Of a DNA stretch of 64,000 nt, positions 9,187 to 17,028 are shown piece after piece. The position numbers were made by a program, and so were the translations under genes. The DNA is from Flavobacterium sp. 1 (lineage in GTDB: Bacteria > Bacteroidota > Bacteroidia > Flavobacteriales > Flavobacteriaceae), in the NCBI RefSeq assembly GCF_002797935.1, contig NZ_PGER01000001.1, positions 5,208,001 to 5,272,000 on the forward strand, read 5' to 3'. The first letter of the stretch is position 1; every line of letters begins with the position of its first letter. The notes beneath the pieces are model-generated. The model saw nothing but the letters and a program-made list of their open reading frames with translations, did not search any database and was not told where the DNA came from.

Positions 9187-9209
9187 CAAAACTTAAAAAG
9201 AACAGCTCA

Positions 9210-9245
9210 ATGGACGATTATTATTCGGAAATATTGAAAGAATAA
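9210..9245 (+). CDS. Possible 11-residue acidic leader peptide upstream of corA
   Basis: A short frame encodes MDDYYSEILKE. Its ATG lies 24 bases after the -7 box, and it ends 51 bases before corA. It is the first AUG on the predicted transcript. It has acidic residues at positions 2 and 3 and again at 7 and 11. In enterobacteria an acidic/proline-rich leader (MgtL) is known to sense low magnesium through ribosome instability, so a comparable role for a magnesium transporter gene is possible but unproven. It could equally be a chance frame. Confidence 0.3.
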   Translation: MDDYYSEILKE

Positions 9246-9296
9246 AGCACTTGGAAAACTTTCAAGATGCTATAACTTAACCTATGGAATTTTGAA

Positions 9297-10223
9297 ATGA
9301 AGGCTTTTTACAAAAATAATAACGGATTAATCGAGTCTAAAGAGTGGGTCTCAAACTGCTGGATAAATGTTGAATGTCCAACAGAAGATGAAAAAAAATA
9401 TCTTCTGGAAGAACTAAAAATTCCCGAGGAGTTTTACAATGATATTGAAGATATTGATGAAAGACCCCGTATAGAAGTTGAGAACGGCTGGACTTTGATT
9501 ATTATTAGAATCCCAGTAAGTACAGATAATGTGAAACTGCCTTTTAACACAATTCCTGTTGGTGTTATTTTTAAGGAAGAAATCTGTGTTACCATTAGTT
9601 TTCATAAAACGGAAATGTTGACGGATTTTGTAATCTACACCCAGCGAAAAAATAAAGACATCAAAGACAATTTTGATTTGGTTTTAAAGCTGCTCTTGTC
9701 ATCAAGTGTTTGGTATTTGAAATATTTGAAACAGGTTAATCAAAAGATAAAATTGGCCGAAGATAATTTGGAAGAATCCATCAAAAATGAAGAATTACAA
9801 GCTTTGCTGCAAATAGAAAAATGTTTGGTCTTTTTTATGACTTCGTTGAAAGGCAATGATATATTACTGCATCGAATCAAGAATGTCAAATCTCAAAGAG
9901 ACTCTTATGATCCTGAATTGTTAGAAGATGTAGAGATTGAGTTGCGTCAAGCGCAAGAAACAACTAATATTTATAGCGACATTTTAACAGGAATGATGGA
10001 TGCTTACGCCTCGGTTATTTCTAATAATTTGAATGCGATTATGAAACAAATGACTTCCATTTCCATTATTTTGATGATTCCTACGGTAATTGCCAGTTTG
10101 TATGGAATGAATGTGCCAAATAATTTAGAAAACAATAATTACGGCATGCCGATTATTATACTTGTTTCAGTTTTGCTTTCTATGTTTGGTGTTTTTTTAT
10201 TTAAAAGAAGAAGATGGTTTTGA
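9297..10223 (+). CDS. corA: CorA-type magnesium/cobalt transporter
   Basis: A membrane channel for divalent cation (Mg2+, Co2+) uptake. The 308-residue protein has a large cytosolic N-terminal alpha/beta domain and a long stalk helix rich in charged residues (about 150-245). Two C-terminal transmembrane helices are separated by the selectivity motif YGMN near residue 265. The last helix ends in the basic KRRRWF tail typical of the family. It stands alone between two terminators. A leader of about 110 bases precedes it. Confidence 0.95.
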   Translation: MKAFYKNNNGLIESKEWVSNCWINVECPTEDEKKYLLEELKIPEEFYNDIEDIDERPRIEVENGWTLIIIRIPVSTDNVKLPFNTIPVGVIFKEEICVTISFHKTEMLTDFVIYTQRKNKDIKDNFDLVLKLLLSSSVWYLKYLKQVNQKIKLAEDNLEESIKNEELQALLQIEKCLVFFMTSLKGNDILLHRIKNVKSQRDSYDPELLEDVEIELRQAQETTNIYSDILTGMMDAYASVISNNLNAIMKQMTSISIILMIPTVIASLYGMNVPNNLENNNYGMPIIILVSVLLSMFGVFLFKRRRWF

Positions 10224-10230
10224 TGTAAAG

Positions 10231-10267
10231 AAATAGCCGTTTCATTCTTTTTGAGACGGCTATTTTT
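10231..10267. terminator. Bidirectional terminator between corA and rluF
   Basis: Arms AAATAGCCGT and ACGGCTATTT, extended by a further partly paired segment, with A and T runs outside. It separates convergent genes. Confidence 0.85.
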
Positions 10268-10271
10268 GTAT

Positions 10272-11084
10272 TTAATAATCCCCTCTTTTTTTAAATCGGG
10301 GATCGTCTCTTTTGATGAATTCGGTTCTTCGTTTTGGAGCTTCTGTTTTTGGCAGACTGGCTTCCTCGGTTTTACTGGAAGGTTCAATCAATTGGTTGAG
10401 TTCTTTTATTTCTGCATCGGTTAAATCACGGTAGCGTCCTACTGGAACATCAAGTGAAATATTGATAATTCGGATGCGTTTCAAGGCGGTAACTTCGTAG
10501 CCTAAATATTCGCACATTCTGCGGATTTGACGATTCAGCCCCTGTGTCAGAATGATTTTGAAAATGTATTTGCTGATTTGCTCTACTTTACATTTTCGGG
10601 TAACAGTGTCAAGAATTGGCACACCATTCCCCATTCGTTCTATAAAACGATCTGTTATGGGTTTGTTTACCGTTACGGTATATTCTTTTTCGTGATTGTT
10701 TCTGGCGCGCAGAATTTTGTTTACAATATCACCGTCATTAGTCATAAAAATCAATCCTTCGCTGGCTTTGTCCAAACGTCCGATAGGGAAAATACGTTTG
10801 GGATAATTGATGTAATCTACAATGTTGTTGCGTACTTCAAGATTGGTGGTGCATTCTATTCCTACGGGTTTGTAGAAAGCTAGATATACGGGTTTTTCGT
10901 TTTTCTCCCGAATTAGTTTTCCGTCTATGCGCACTTCGTCATCTGGTGAAACTTTTGTTCCAAGTTCCGGTACAATTCCATTAATGGTTACTCGGCCTTC
11001 TTCGATAATTTTATCAGCCTCGCGACGGGAGCAATAGCCTGTTTCTCCAATGAATTTATTGAGGCGTTTTAGATTTTCTTCCAT
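10272..11084 (-). CDS. rluF: 23S rRNA pseudouridine synthase, RluF type
   Basis: Isomerises a uridine of 23S rRNA (position 2604 in the E. coli family member) to pseudouridine. An S4 RNA-binding domain at residues about 5-60 (LNKFIGETGYCSRREADKII) is followed by the RsuA/RluF catalytic domain, with GRLDKASEG at 102-110 (Asp105 as nucleophile) and GLNRQIRRMCEYLGYEV near 188. The C-terminal 40 residues are a basic, low-complexity tail common in Bacteroidota. The -7 box lies so close to the ATG that the transcript may be leaderless. RluB/RluE are less likely because of the SEGLIFMTNDGD spacing. Confidence 0.88.
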   Translation of the reverse strand: MEENLKRLNKFIGETGYCSRREADKIIEEGRVTINGIVPELGTKVSPDDEVRIDGKLIREKNEKPVYLAFYKPVGIECTTNLEVRNNIVDYINYPKRIFPIGRLDKASEGLIFMTNDGDIVNKILRARNNHEKEYTVTVNKPITDRFIERMGNGVPILDTVTRKCKVEQISKYIFKIILTQGLNRQIRRMCEYLGYEVTALKRIRIINISLDVPVGRYRDLTDAEIKELNQLIEPSSKTEEASLPKTEAPKRRTEFIKRDDPRFKKRGDY

Positions 11085-11088
11085 AATG

Positions 11089-11096
11089 CAAAAATA
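11089..11096 (-). promoter_or_regulatory. -7 box immediately before rluF
   Basis: On the minus strand it reads TATTTTTG, only 4 bases before the ATG. Transcription starting at the usual distance would begin at about the start codon. Confidence 0.45.
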
Positions 11097-11171
11097 GTCT
11101 TTTTTTAGACTTCTTAGATTTTTGGATTACTAGAAAAGTTGCGGATATTTCCTGAAACTAAAAAAATAAAA

Positions 11172-11250
11172 CCCTTTTAGCCCCGATAGCAGTGAAAATC
11201 CTTATGAGCCGGGGTTCGGCTTATAAGATTGTAACGGATAGCGGGAACCC
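11172..11250 (-). repeat. R2 structured repeat, copy a
   Basis: Read on the minus strand it is closely similar to the segment at 57931-58006. It has a central hairpin with arms CTTATAAGCCG and CGGCTCATAAG around the loop AACCC, flanked by conserved CCCGCTATCCGT on the left and CTGCTATCGGGGCT on the right. It lies between rluF and the hydrolase gene. It is non-coding and could be an RNA element or a mobilised repeat; see the finding. Confidence 0.75.
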
Positions 11251-11266
11251 ATGTTTACAAAGAAGA

Positions 11267-12124
11267 CTATTCTTTTACTTCAAATAAAAAACGGTATATT
11301 TCTTGGTATAATTTATCGTCGTGCATGGAATGGCCTAAATCGTTGGTGGTGATGAATTTTCCTTTTTTCCAACCGCTTGCGATTTTTTGACCTTCTTCAA
11401 ATGCGACTACAGTGTCGGAGGTGTCGTGGGCGATGATTCCTTCGATATGGATATGTTTGGCAAATGCGCCACCTGAGAAATCCTCTAGTTTGAGATTGAA
11501 ATTTTCTAAATAGCGTTTTTCTAAAAGAGTAAACATTTTGCGATTGAGGCTCAATATTTGGATGTAATTGTCGATGAGCGTTTTTAAATCGGAGGGTGCG
11601 CCGAGAATTACCATTTTTTGGATACTCGTTTCGGGATGTAAATACTGATGATAGACACAGGCAGCACCTCCAATAGAGTGACCGATGATAATGCTGGGGT
11701 TGTATTTTTTGACAGCTTTGTTGATGTACTCTGCATAACGGGGAACGTTGAATTCCTTACCGCTGCTTTGTCCGTGAGCGGGAGCGTCTATGGCGATGAT
11801 GGTACTTCCTGATTTTTGCAGATAAGGCAGGGTTTTCTCCCAGCGGGACGAATTGCTTTCCCAGCCGTGAACCAAAAGGATTTTGGTGTCATTTCCTTCC
11901 CAAGTATAGGTTTGAAAATGGTGTTCGTCGTGCTGAAATGTTTCTTTGATGGTATTCTGTAGGATTTCTGGAAGCTTGTCTTCTGAAATTTTGCCTATTC
12001 TGGGGTTGGTAAAAAGAGCATAGGACAGGTGTAATGCTTTTTTGGGATGCACTAAATGGAGTAGGTTGATGTATTGACCAACAGCCTTGACAGTTAGAAA
12101 TCGGATACTTTTTTTTAGGCTCAA
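11267..12124 (-). CDS. Alpha/beta hydrolase
   Basis: A 285-residue cytosolic hydrolase of unknown substrate. The alpha/beta-hydrolase core starts at about residue 80 with ILLVHGWESNSSRW (oxyanion region HGW). The nucleophile elbow GHSIGG has Ser150. A likely acid lies in AHDTSD near 228, and the His is in DLGHSMHDD near 266. An N-terminal 70-residue segment precedes the core. The pattern fits serine esterases or lipases of the YbfF/MhpC type, but nothing fixes the substrate. It follows the CdsZ-like gene and its terminator, so it probably has its own promoter. Confidence 0.82.
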   Translation of the reverse strand: MSLKKSIRFLTVKAVGQYINLLHLVHPKKALHLSYALFTNPRIGKISEDKLPEILQNTIKETFQHDEHHFQTYTWEGNDTKILLVHGWESNSSRWEKTLPYLQKSGSTIIAIDAPAHGQSSGKEFNVPRYAEYINKAVKKYNPSIIIGHSIGGAACVYHQYLHPETSIQKMVILGAPSDLKTLIDNYIQILSLNRKMFTLLEKRYLENFNLKLEDFSGGAFAKHIHIEGIIAHDTSDTVVAFEEGQKIASGWKKGKFITTNDLGHSMHDDKLYQEIYRFLFEVKE

Positions 12125-12136
12125 AATAAGGTGTTA

Positions 12137-12163
12137 TAAAAAAAGCCTCGAATTTCGAGGCTT
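12137..12163 (-). terminator. Intrinsic terminator after the CdsZ-like gene
   Basis: The palindrome AAGCCTCGAA/TTCGAGGCTT (12143-12163) is followed on the minus strand by a T run, 11 bases past the stop at 12174. Confidence 0.85.
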
Positions 12164-12173
12164 AGTTGTTTTT

Positions 12174-12953
12174 TTAGAACTTAGAAAACAATTGTTGCAT
12201 TTTCTCTCTTTCTTCTTCAGCTAAAACACTGTCGACTAAAATTCTTCCGGAGTGTTCATCAATTAAGATTTTCTTTCTGGCAGCAATTTCTACTTGTGTT
12301 TGTGGCGGAATGGTGAAGAATGATCCTGCAGATGCTCCTCTTTCGATAGAAACAACAGCTAATCCGTTACGGACACTGCTTCTGATTCTTTTGTAAGCTA
12401 CCAATAAACGCTCTTCAATTAATGCTTCAAATTCAGCTGATTTCTCGCTTAAGAAGATTTCTTCTTTTTGAGTTTCGGACATGATAGCATCCAATTCTGA
12501 TTTTTTATGTTTTAAATGAGATGATTTAGAATCTAATTTTTCTTTTGAAGAAGCAATTACTTCTTTTTTGTGTTCAATAGAAGCTTTCATTTCTTTAATT
12601 TGCTTTTCAGCCAATTGAATTTCTAATTCTTGAAACTCAACTTCTTTGGTCAAAGAATTGAATTCGCGGTTATTACGAACGCTTTCTTGTTGTTTAGTGT
12701 ATTTTTTGACAGCTTCTTTGTGCTCGTCAATTGCATTTATTTTTTGTTTGATAAGGTTCTCGATTACCTCAAGTTCGCTTTTCAATTTCTCTGAACGAGT
12801 GCTTAAACCTGCAACTTCATCTTCTAAATCTTCTACTTCTAAAGGCAGTTCACCTCTCACGTTTCTGATTTCGTCAATTCTAGAGTCAATAAGCTGTAAA
12901 TCATATATTGCTCTTAACTTGTCCTCAACACTTAATTCTTTCGTATTCGCCAT
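12174..12953 (-). CDS. CdsZ/DUF164-type coiled-coil protein lacking its zinc cysteines
   Basis: A 259-residue protein made of a long antiparallel coiled coil (about 10-190), then the C-terminal domain usually called zf-RING_7 or zinc ribbon. Family members carry two Cys pairs around an IPPQ...RKKI..EH.GRIL core. Here the core is kept (FTIPPQTQVEIAARKKIL, EHSGRILVD), but the four expected cysteines read Ser208, Ser211, Asp232 and Ser235. Related proteins are thought to act in translation or RNA processes. The gene starts 3 bases after the Nif3-family stop codon, so the two are cotranscribed, as in many Bacteroidota. Confidence 0.85.
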   Translation of the reverse strand: MANTKELSVEDKLRAIYDLQLIDSRIDEIRNVRGELPLEVEDLEDEVAGLSTRSEKLKSELEVIENLIKQKINAIDEHKEAVKKYTKQQESVRNNREFNSLTKEVEFQELEIQLAEKQIKEMKASIEHKKEVIASSKEKLDSKSSHLKHKKSELDAIMSETQKEEIFLSEKSAEFEALIEERLLVAYKRIRSSVRNGLAVVSIERGASAGSFFTIPPQTQVEIAARKKILIDEHSGRILVDSVLAEEEREKMQQLFSKF

Positions 12954-12956
12954 ATT

Positions 12957-14054
12957 CTATAAGTACTTAACTGGATTTGTATTTTCTTCCGATAAAATGA
13001 TTGCAAAATTAAGGATTTTTTTTCTAAGATAATCAACAATATACTCTTTTGTATAGCGTTCACTTTCAAAATGTCCAATATCGGCTAATAAAAGCTGATT
13101 TTCGGCTTCATAATATTGATGATATTTTAAATCGGCTGTCAAAAAAACATCGGCACCAGCCTGTATTGCATTTTTTATGGCAAAACTTCCCGATCCGCCC
13201 AAAACTGCCACTTTTTTTATTTTTTTTCCTGTAAAAGCGGAGTGACGGATTCCGTTGGCTTGCATTTTGTCTTTGGCATAAACAAGAAAATCTTTTTCAT
13301 CCATTTCTTCTTCCAATTCGCCGATCATTCCCAAACCAATATGATTAAAGGTATTTTTCATATCGTAGATTTCGGTAGCCACCTCTTCGTAGATATGATT
13401 TTCACGAAGCGCTTTTATGATTCCAGCTTCTAAGTGTTTTGCATAGACCACTTCGATTTTGGTTTCTGTACCTCGTGACAGTACACCTTTTTCACCAATG
13501 GTAGGCTCACTTTTTTCGTTGCCTTGATACGTAAAAGTTCCCTCGGAGTTGAAACTGCATTTGTCATAATTTCCGATGCTTCCCGCGCCAGCTTCAAATA
13601 AAGCTTCTCTAACTTTTTCAGCATTGTCCCGGATGGTGTATGTAACTAATTTCCGGATGTTATTTTGTTTTGGGATTAAAATTCTGGTGTTTATGAGCCC
13701 TAAAGTGTCACAAAATATTTTGTTTACTCCTTCTGGATGATTGTCCAGTGCAGTGTGAACGGCATATATGGCTATGTCATTTTTTATAGCTTTGAGCAGG
13801 GCACGCTCTACATAATTTTTACCAGTTATTTTTTTTATTGCAGCAAATAAAATAGGATGGAAGCAAACAACCAAATTGCATTTTTTTGCAATGGCTTCGT
13901 CAATAACATTTTCTAAAGCATCGTGACAGACTAAAATGCCTGTTGCTGTAGCGTTTTCGTCTCCAATTATTAATCCTACATTGTCAAAATCTTCGGCATA
14001 AGCCAATGGAGCCATTTCTTCAAGAACAGAAAGAATTTCTTTTATCGTACTCAT
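12957..14054 (-). CDS. Nif3-like dinuclear metal-centre protein (GTP cyclohydrolase I type 2 homologue)
   Basis: A 365-residue cytosolic protein of the NIF3/YbgI family, which forms hexamers with a two-metal site; the reaction is unsettled. It has the N-terminal PLAYAEDFDNVGLIIGD, the metal ligands in VVCFHPILFAA near 62 and YAVHTALDNHPEGVN near 97, and the C-terminal LTADLKYHQYYEA and LADIGHFESE histidines. The insertion between the halves (about 125-235) is the PII/CutA-like domain of the longer form. It is upstream of and nearly abutting the CdsZ-like gene. In this lineage it normally lies back to back with lpxK; here a TPR gene intervenes. Confidence 0.9.
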   Translation of the reverse strand: MSTIKEILSVLEEMAPLAYAEDFDNVGLIIGDENATATGILVCHDALENVIDEAIAKKCNLVVCFHPILFAAIKKITGKNYVERALLKAIKNDIAIYAVHTALDNHPEGVNKIFCDTLGLINTRILIPKQNNIRKLVTYTIRDNAEKVREALFEAGAGSIGNYDKCSFNSEGTFTYQGNEKSEPTIGEKGVLSRGTETKIEVVYAKHLEAGIIKALRENHIYEEVATEIYDMKNTFNHIGLGMIGELEEEMDEKDFLVYAKDKMQANGIRHSAFTGKKIKKVAVLGGSGSFAIKNAIQAGADVFLTADLKYHQYYEAENQLLLADIGHFESERYTKEYIVDYLRKKILNFAIILSEENTNPVKYL

Positions 14055-14170
14055 TTTTAATCTTTTTCTGGGTATTTGTTATCTGTATTTTAAAAATTAA
14101 TAACGTAAATTATTTGAAATTAATTTGTAAAGTTACAATATAGTCAGTTTTTAATAATTTCCGTCCAAAG

Positions 14171-14280
14171 ATAAAATATTATACTTTCGTAAAAAGAATT
14201 TACTGTGAAAAATTACGATTCCATTAGCCATTTTGTATGGCTTTTTTATTAGTGTTTAATGGTGTTAATTTTTTGCCTCG
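14171..14280 (+). pseudogene. Relic of the lpxK 5' end
   Basis: This segment aligns with the leader and first 20 or so codons of the intact lpxK at 15980-16070. The block TACTTTCGTAAAA is shared exactly. The start codon has become AAG (14194-14196) and codon 5, CGA in lpxK, is TGA (14206-14208). The reading after that still gives KITIPLAILYGF against KILFPFAVLYGF in LpxK, and then decays. It sits in the gene-free stretch 14055-14369, beside nif3, where lpxK would be expected to start. The rest of the stretch shows nothing else. Confidence 0.75.
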
Positions 14281-14369
14281 GATTAATAAACGGGAGAGCA
14301 TTCTTAAATCCTAAATAGGCAGGCAAGAATTGAAAGATGACAAAATGTAAAGTATTTGAGAATTATGAA

Positions 14370-15641
14370 TTAATATAGTTTTGCTTTTAATTCTTTATAT
14401 TCAGCAGTCATCTCCAAAGCATTGTAAACACTCAAAAGGCTTTTAGAAATATCTTCGTTTTCGGGATTCATTTCAATAGCTTTTTGGAGATAAGGAATCG
14501 TCTTTTTATAGACATTATCCCTTTTTATTTTTAAATCATCGTACTTTTTCATTTCTGCTGGAGATGTACCTAGCTTATTCATGTCTTCATTTATAGTTTC
14601 TGCTTCTTCTAGTTTTAAAAAGGACAGATTTATATAAGCATTGGTATATTTAGGATTAAGTGTTACTGCTTTCAGATAAAAATTTTCGGCATCGGCAGTG
14701 TTTTTGGCTTTAGCGCTAAGAACGCCCAAATTATAAACTAAATCGGCATCATTCTGATTCTTTTTCAAAATGGGTTCTATTGCTTTTTTATACGATGCGT
14801 AGTCTTTGTTTTCTAAATACAGATCAGCTTCTGCCAATGCCAAATAAATGTCTTCTGGATTTTTTATTCTCGCATCCGAAATTACTTTTTTGGCTTTTTC
14901 CTGGTCTCCTTTTTGTATATAAAGCAAAGCTATATTTTTATAGATCTCGCCTCTTTTGGATATTCTTTTTTCTGTTCTAGGCTTTTCATGAGTACCGGCT
15001 TGAATAGACAAATCCCGATCATTTTCTGTTGAAAAATTTTCTTCAGTTTTTGTTATTCGATTTGTTGCTAAATAATTGGTGCCAATTCCTGAAAAGTTAA
15101 TGGCTTTGAGTGTTTCATAATGTTTAAGAGCGGCAGCATAATCTTTTCCATTTACAAATGCAGCCGCTGAATTGTATAAATTAAGTGTGTCTTTTGTATC
15201 GGTTAAATAAGCTTCATAACGTTCGTTAGCACTGTCAATATGTTTGTTCTCTTTAGAATTGTCATCAGCTATTTTTATTAATTTTTCTTTAATATTTTTA
15301 AAAGAGCTCAGTATCTGACCTGAGTATTTTCTTTTACCTGATTCTGATTCAATTTTGATGGTTTCTCTGTACGATTTTGCTGCTAGAACTAAGTTTTTAC
15401 CCTCGTCAGTTTTTTTATCAGCTAGCCCTAAAAATGAACTTCCCTGAATGAAATAATATTGAGCCTTTTCTTCATCTTTAGAATTGTAAACTTGATATTC
15501 AATGCTTTTTAGGATAGAGATTGCATTCTGCATATTACCGCTGTCCAACTCTTTTTCGGCTTCTTTTATTTTTTCTTTTTGCGCTTCAATGGTTCCGGTA
15601 AACATTAATAAGATTAAAACAATAAAGTAGTTTTTTTTCAT
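14370..15641 (-). CDS. Exported TPR-repeat protein
   Basis: A 423-residue protein with a Sec signal peptide (residues 1-20, ending IEAQ). The mature part consists largely of tetratricopeptide-type helical hairpins: about 28-60, 150-185, 232-300, and clear C-terminal repeats such as ADLVYNLGVLSAKAKNTADA and YTNAYINLSFLKLEEAE near 300-345. It is likely a periplasmic scaffold with no enzymatic motif; the function is unknown. It lies between nif3 and lpxK, bracketed by a decayed and an intact copy of the lpxK 5' end, which suggests it arrived by insertion. Confidence 0.82.
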   Translation of the reverse strand: MKKNYFIVLILLMFTGTIEAQKEKIKEAEKELDSGNMQNAISILKSIEYQVYNSKDEEKAQYYFIQGSSFLGLADKKTDEGKNLVLAAKSYRETIKIESESGKRKYSGQILSSFKNIKEKLIKIADDNSKENKHIDSANERYEAYLTDTKDTLNLYNSAAAFVNGKDYAAALKHYETLKAINFSGIGTNYLATNRITKTEENFSTENDRDLSIQAGTHEKPRTEKRISKRGEIYKNIALLYIQKGDQEKAKKVISDARIKNPEDIYLALAEADLYLENKDYASYKKAIEPILKKNQNDADLVYNLGVLSAKAKNTADAENFYLKAVTLNPKYTNAYINLSFLKLEEAETINEDMNKLGTSPAEMKKYDDLKIKRDNVYKKTIPYLQKAIEMNPENEDISKSLLSVYNALEMTAEYKELKAKLY

Positions 15642-16002
15642 AATGTGATAATTGCAGGTTAAACAAATTTGGGTTTTTGGCTGTGTTTAATAGTATTAAT
15701 TATGTTATTTTTTTATTTGAAATCATTTAAATAATATGGTTTTATAACAAAAATAGAATTAAAAATGAGGTGTTTAAAGGGTTTTGAAGAGAATTTCATG
15801 TTTGATAAACAGATTTCAGAAAACGATAAAAAACGATATGTTAATTTATCGTTATCATAATTCTAGTACCCTTTTTTTGTTAAAAAATAATACGATAAAA
15901 GGATCTTGTTTTGGAGATTTGTCTGAATATAAATTGGTTAAAAAACATTTTTACATTTGTAATTGCTTTCGCTATTATCATAAAATGCTTTACTTTCGTA
16001 AA
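15642..16002. other. Divergent spacer between the TPR gene and lpxK
   Basis: No gene is recognised. An open frame that could extend lpxK upstream to 15784 has no resemblance to the LpxK family and crosses the lpxK -7 box, so it is not counted as coding. It contains a perfect palindrome AACGATA-tgttaatt-TATCGTT (15832-15853), with a further ACGATAA at 15824 and again near 15892; a regulator site is possible. Confidence 0.5.
15952..15959 (+). promoter_or_regulatory. -7 box of lpxK-punA
   Basis: TACATTTG, 43 bases before the ATG at 16003. It lies inside the longer open frame and so supports the later start. Confidence 0.6.
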
Positions 16003-17028
16003 ATGAATTTACTTCGAAAAATATTGTTCCCTTTTGCTGTTTTATATGGCTTTATTACGGGCATTCGGAATTTTCTCTTTGACAGAGGGGTTTTAAAATC
16101 TTATTCTTTTAATCTGCCTGTTATTGCTGTGGGAAATCTTAGTGTAGGCGGGACTGGGAAAACACCGCAAATAGAATGTTTAATTCGGTTGCTTTCTAAT
16201 CAATATAAGGTAGCAACTTTGAGCAGAGGTTATAAAAGACAATCAGAAGGATTTGTTTTGGCCAATGAGAATTCGGATGCATTAGAATTGGGGGACGAAC
16301 CTTTTCAGTTTTATCAAAAATTCAAAAACATTCAGGTTGCGGTAGATGCCAATCGAAAGAATGGTATCGAACAATTACTCTCTGGCTCAATTAAACCGGA
16401 TGTTATTTTATTGGATGACGCTTTTCAACATCGAAAAGTAAAGGCAGGCTTGTACATTATGCTTACTTCCTACGGAGATTTGTACTGTAATGATTTTATA
16501 CTGCCCATGGGGAATTTGCGGGAGAGCAGAAGCGGAGTGCAAAGAGCTAATATTGTTATTATTACAAAATGCCCGCCGAATCTATCCTTGGAAGCTCAAA
16601 ATGCTATTAAAAAAGAGCTGAATCTTTCTCCAAATCAAAGTTTGTTCTTTACCTTTATAGAGTATGATGAAGTGGTTTATTCGGATAAAAAAACGCTGAA
16701 AGCAGACGAAGTTAAAGCAATGGATAAATTGCTTTTGGCAGGTATTGCAAAGCCTGAATCGTTTTTTGCCCATTTGAAGCAGGAAAATGATGAATGTTTG
16801 ACTTACCCGGATCATCACCATTTTAGCGAAAGCGAATTACAGGAAATTAAGAAAAAAGCAAACGGCAGAATTATCGTAACAACAGAAAAAGATTTTGTTC
16901 GATTGAAGGGGAGTATTTTAAGCAGACAGCTTTATTATTTGCCCATAAAAAGTTCATTCTTTTCTGATGGAGATAGTTTTGATAAATATATTTTGAATTA
17001 TGTGGGACAAAGTACAAGAAACAGTTAG
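16003..17028 (+). CDS. lpxK: Tetraacyldisaccharide 4'-kinase LpxK
   Basis: Phosphorylates the 4' position of the lipid A disaccharide at the inner membrane. From the ATG at 16003 the protein has 341 residues. A short amphipathic/hydrophobic N-terminus (MNLLRKILFPFAVLYGFITG) is followed by the P-loop GNLSVGGTGKTP at about 44-55, LILL-type strands with LLDDAFQH near 145, and YPDHHHFSE near 268. This start is chosen over 15784 because of the family N-terminus and the -7 box at 15952. The 3' end overlaps the phosphorylase gene by 29 bases, indicating one transcript. Confidence 0.95.
   Translation: MNLLRKILFPFAVLYGFITGIRNFLFDRGVLKSYSFNLPVIAVGNLSVGGTGKTPQIECLIRLLSNQYKVATLSRGYKRQSEGFVLANENSDALELGDEPFQFYQKFKNIQVAVDANRKNGIEQLLSGSIKPDVILLDDAFQHRKVKAGLYIMLTSYGDLYCNDFILPMGNLRESRSGVQRANIVIITKCPPNLSLEAQNAIKKELNLSPNQSLFFTFIEYDEVVYSDKKTLKADEVKAMDKLLLAGIAKPESFFAHLKQENDECLTYPDHHHFSESELQEIKKKANGRIIVTTEKDFVRLKGSILSRQLYYLPIKSSFFSDGDSFDKYILNYVGQSTRNS

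Noticed and set aside
13430..13624. Small open frame inside nif3 and many similar antisense frames
   Set aside because: All lie wholly within strongly supported genes on the other strand or in another frame, and none shows family motifs.
15784..16002. Upstream extension of the lpxK reading frame
   Set aside because: The added 73 residues do not resemble LpxK, the known family N-terminus starts at 16003, and a -7 box (15952-15959) lies within the extension.
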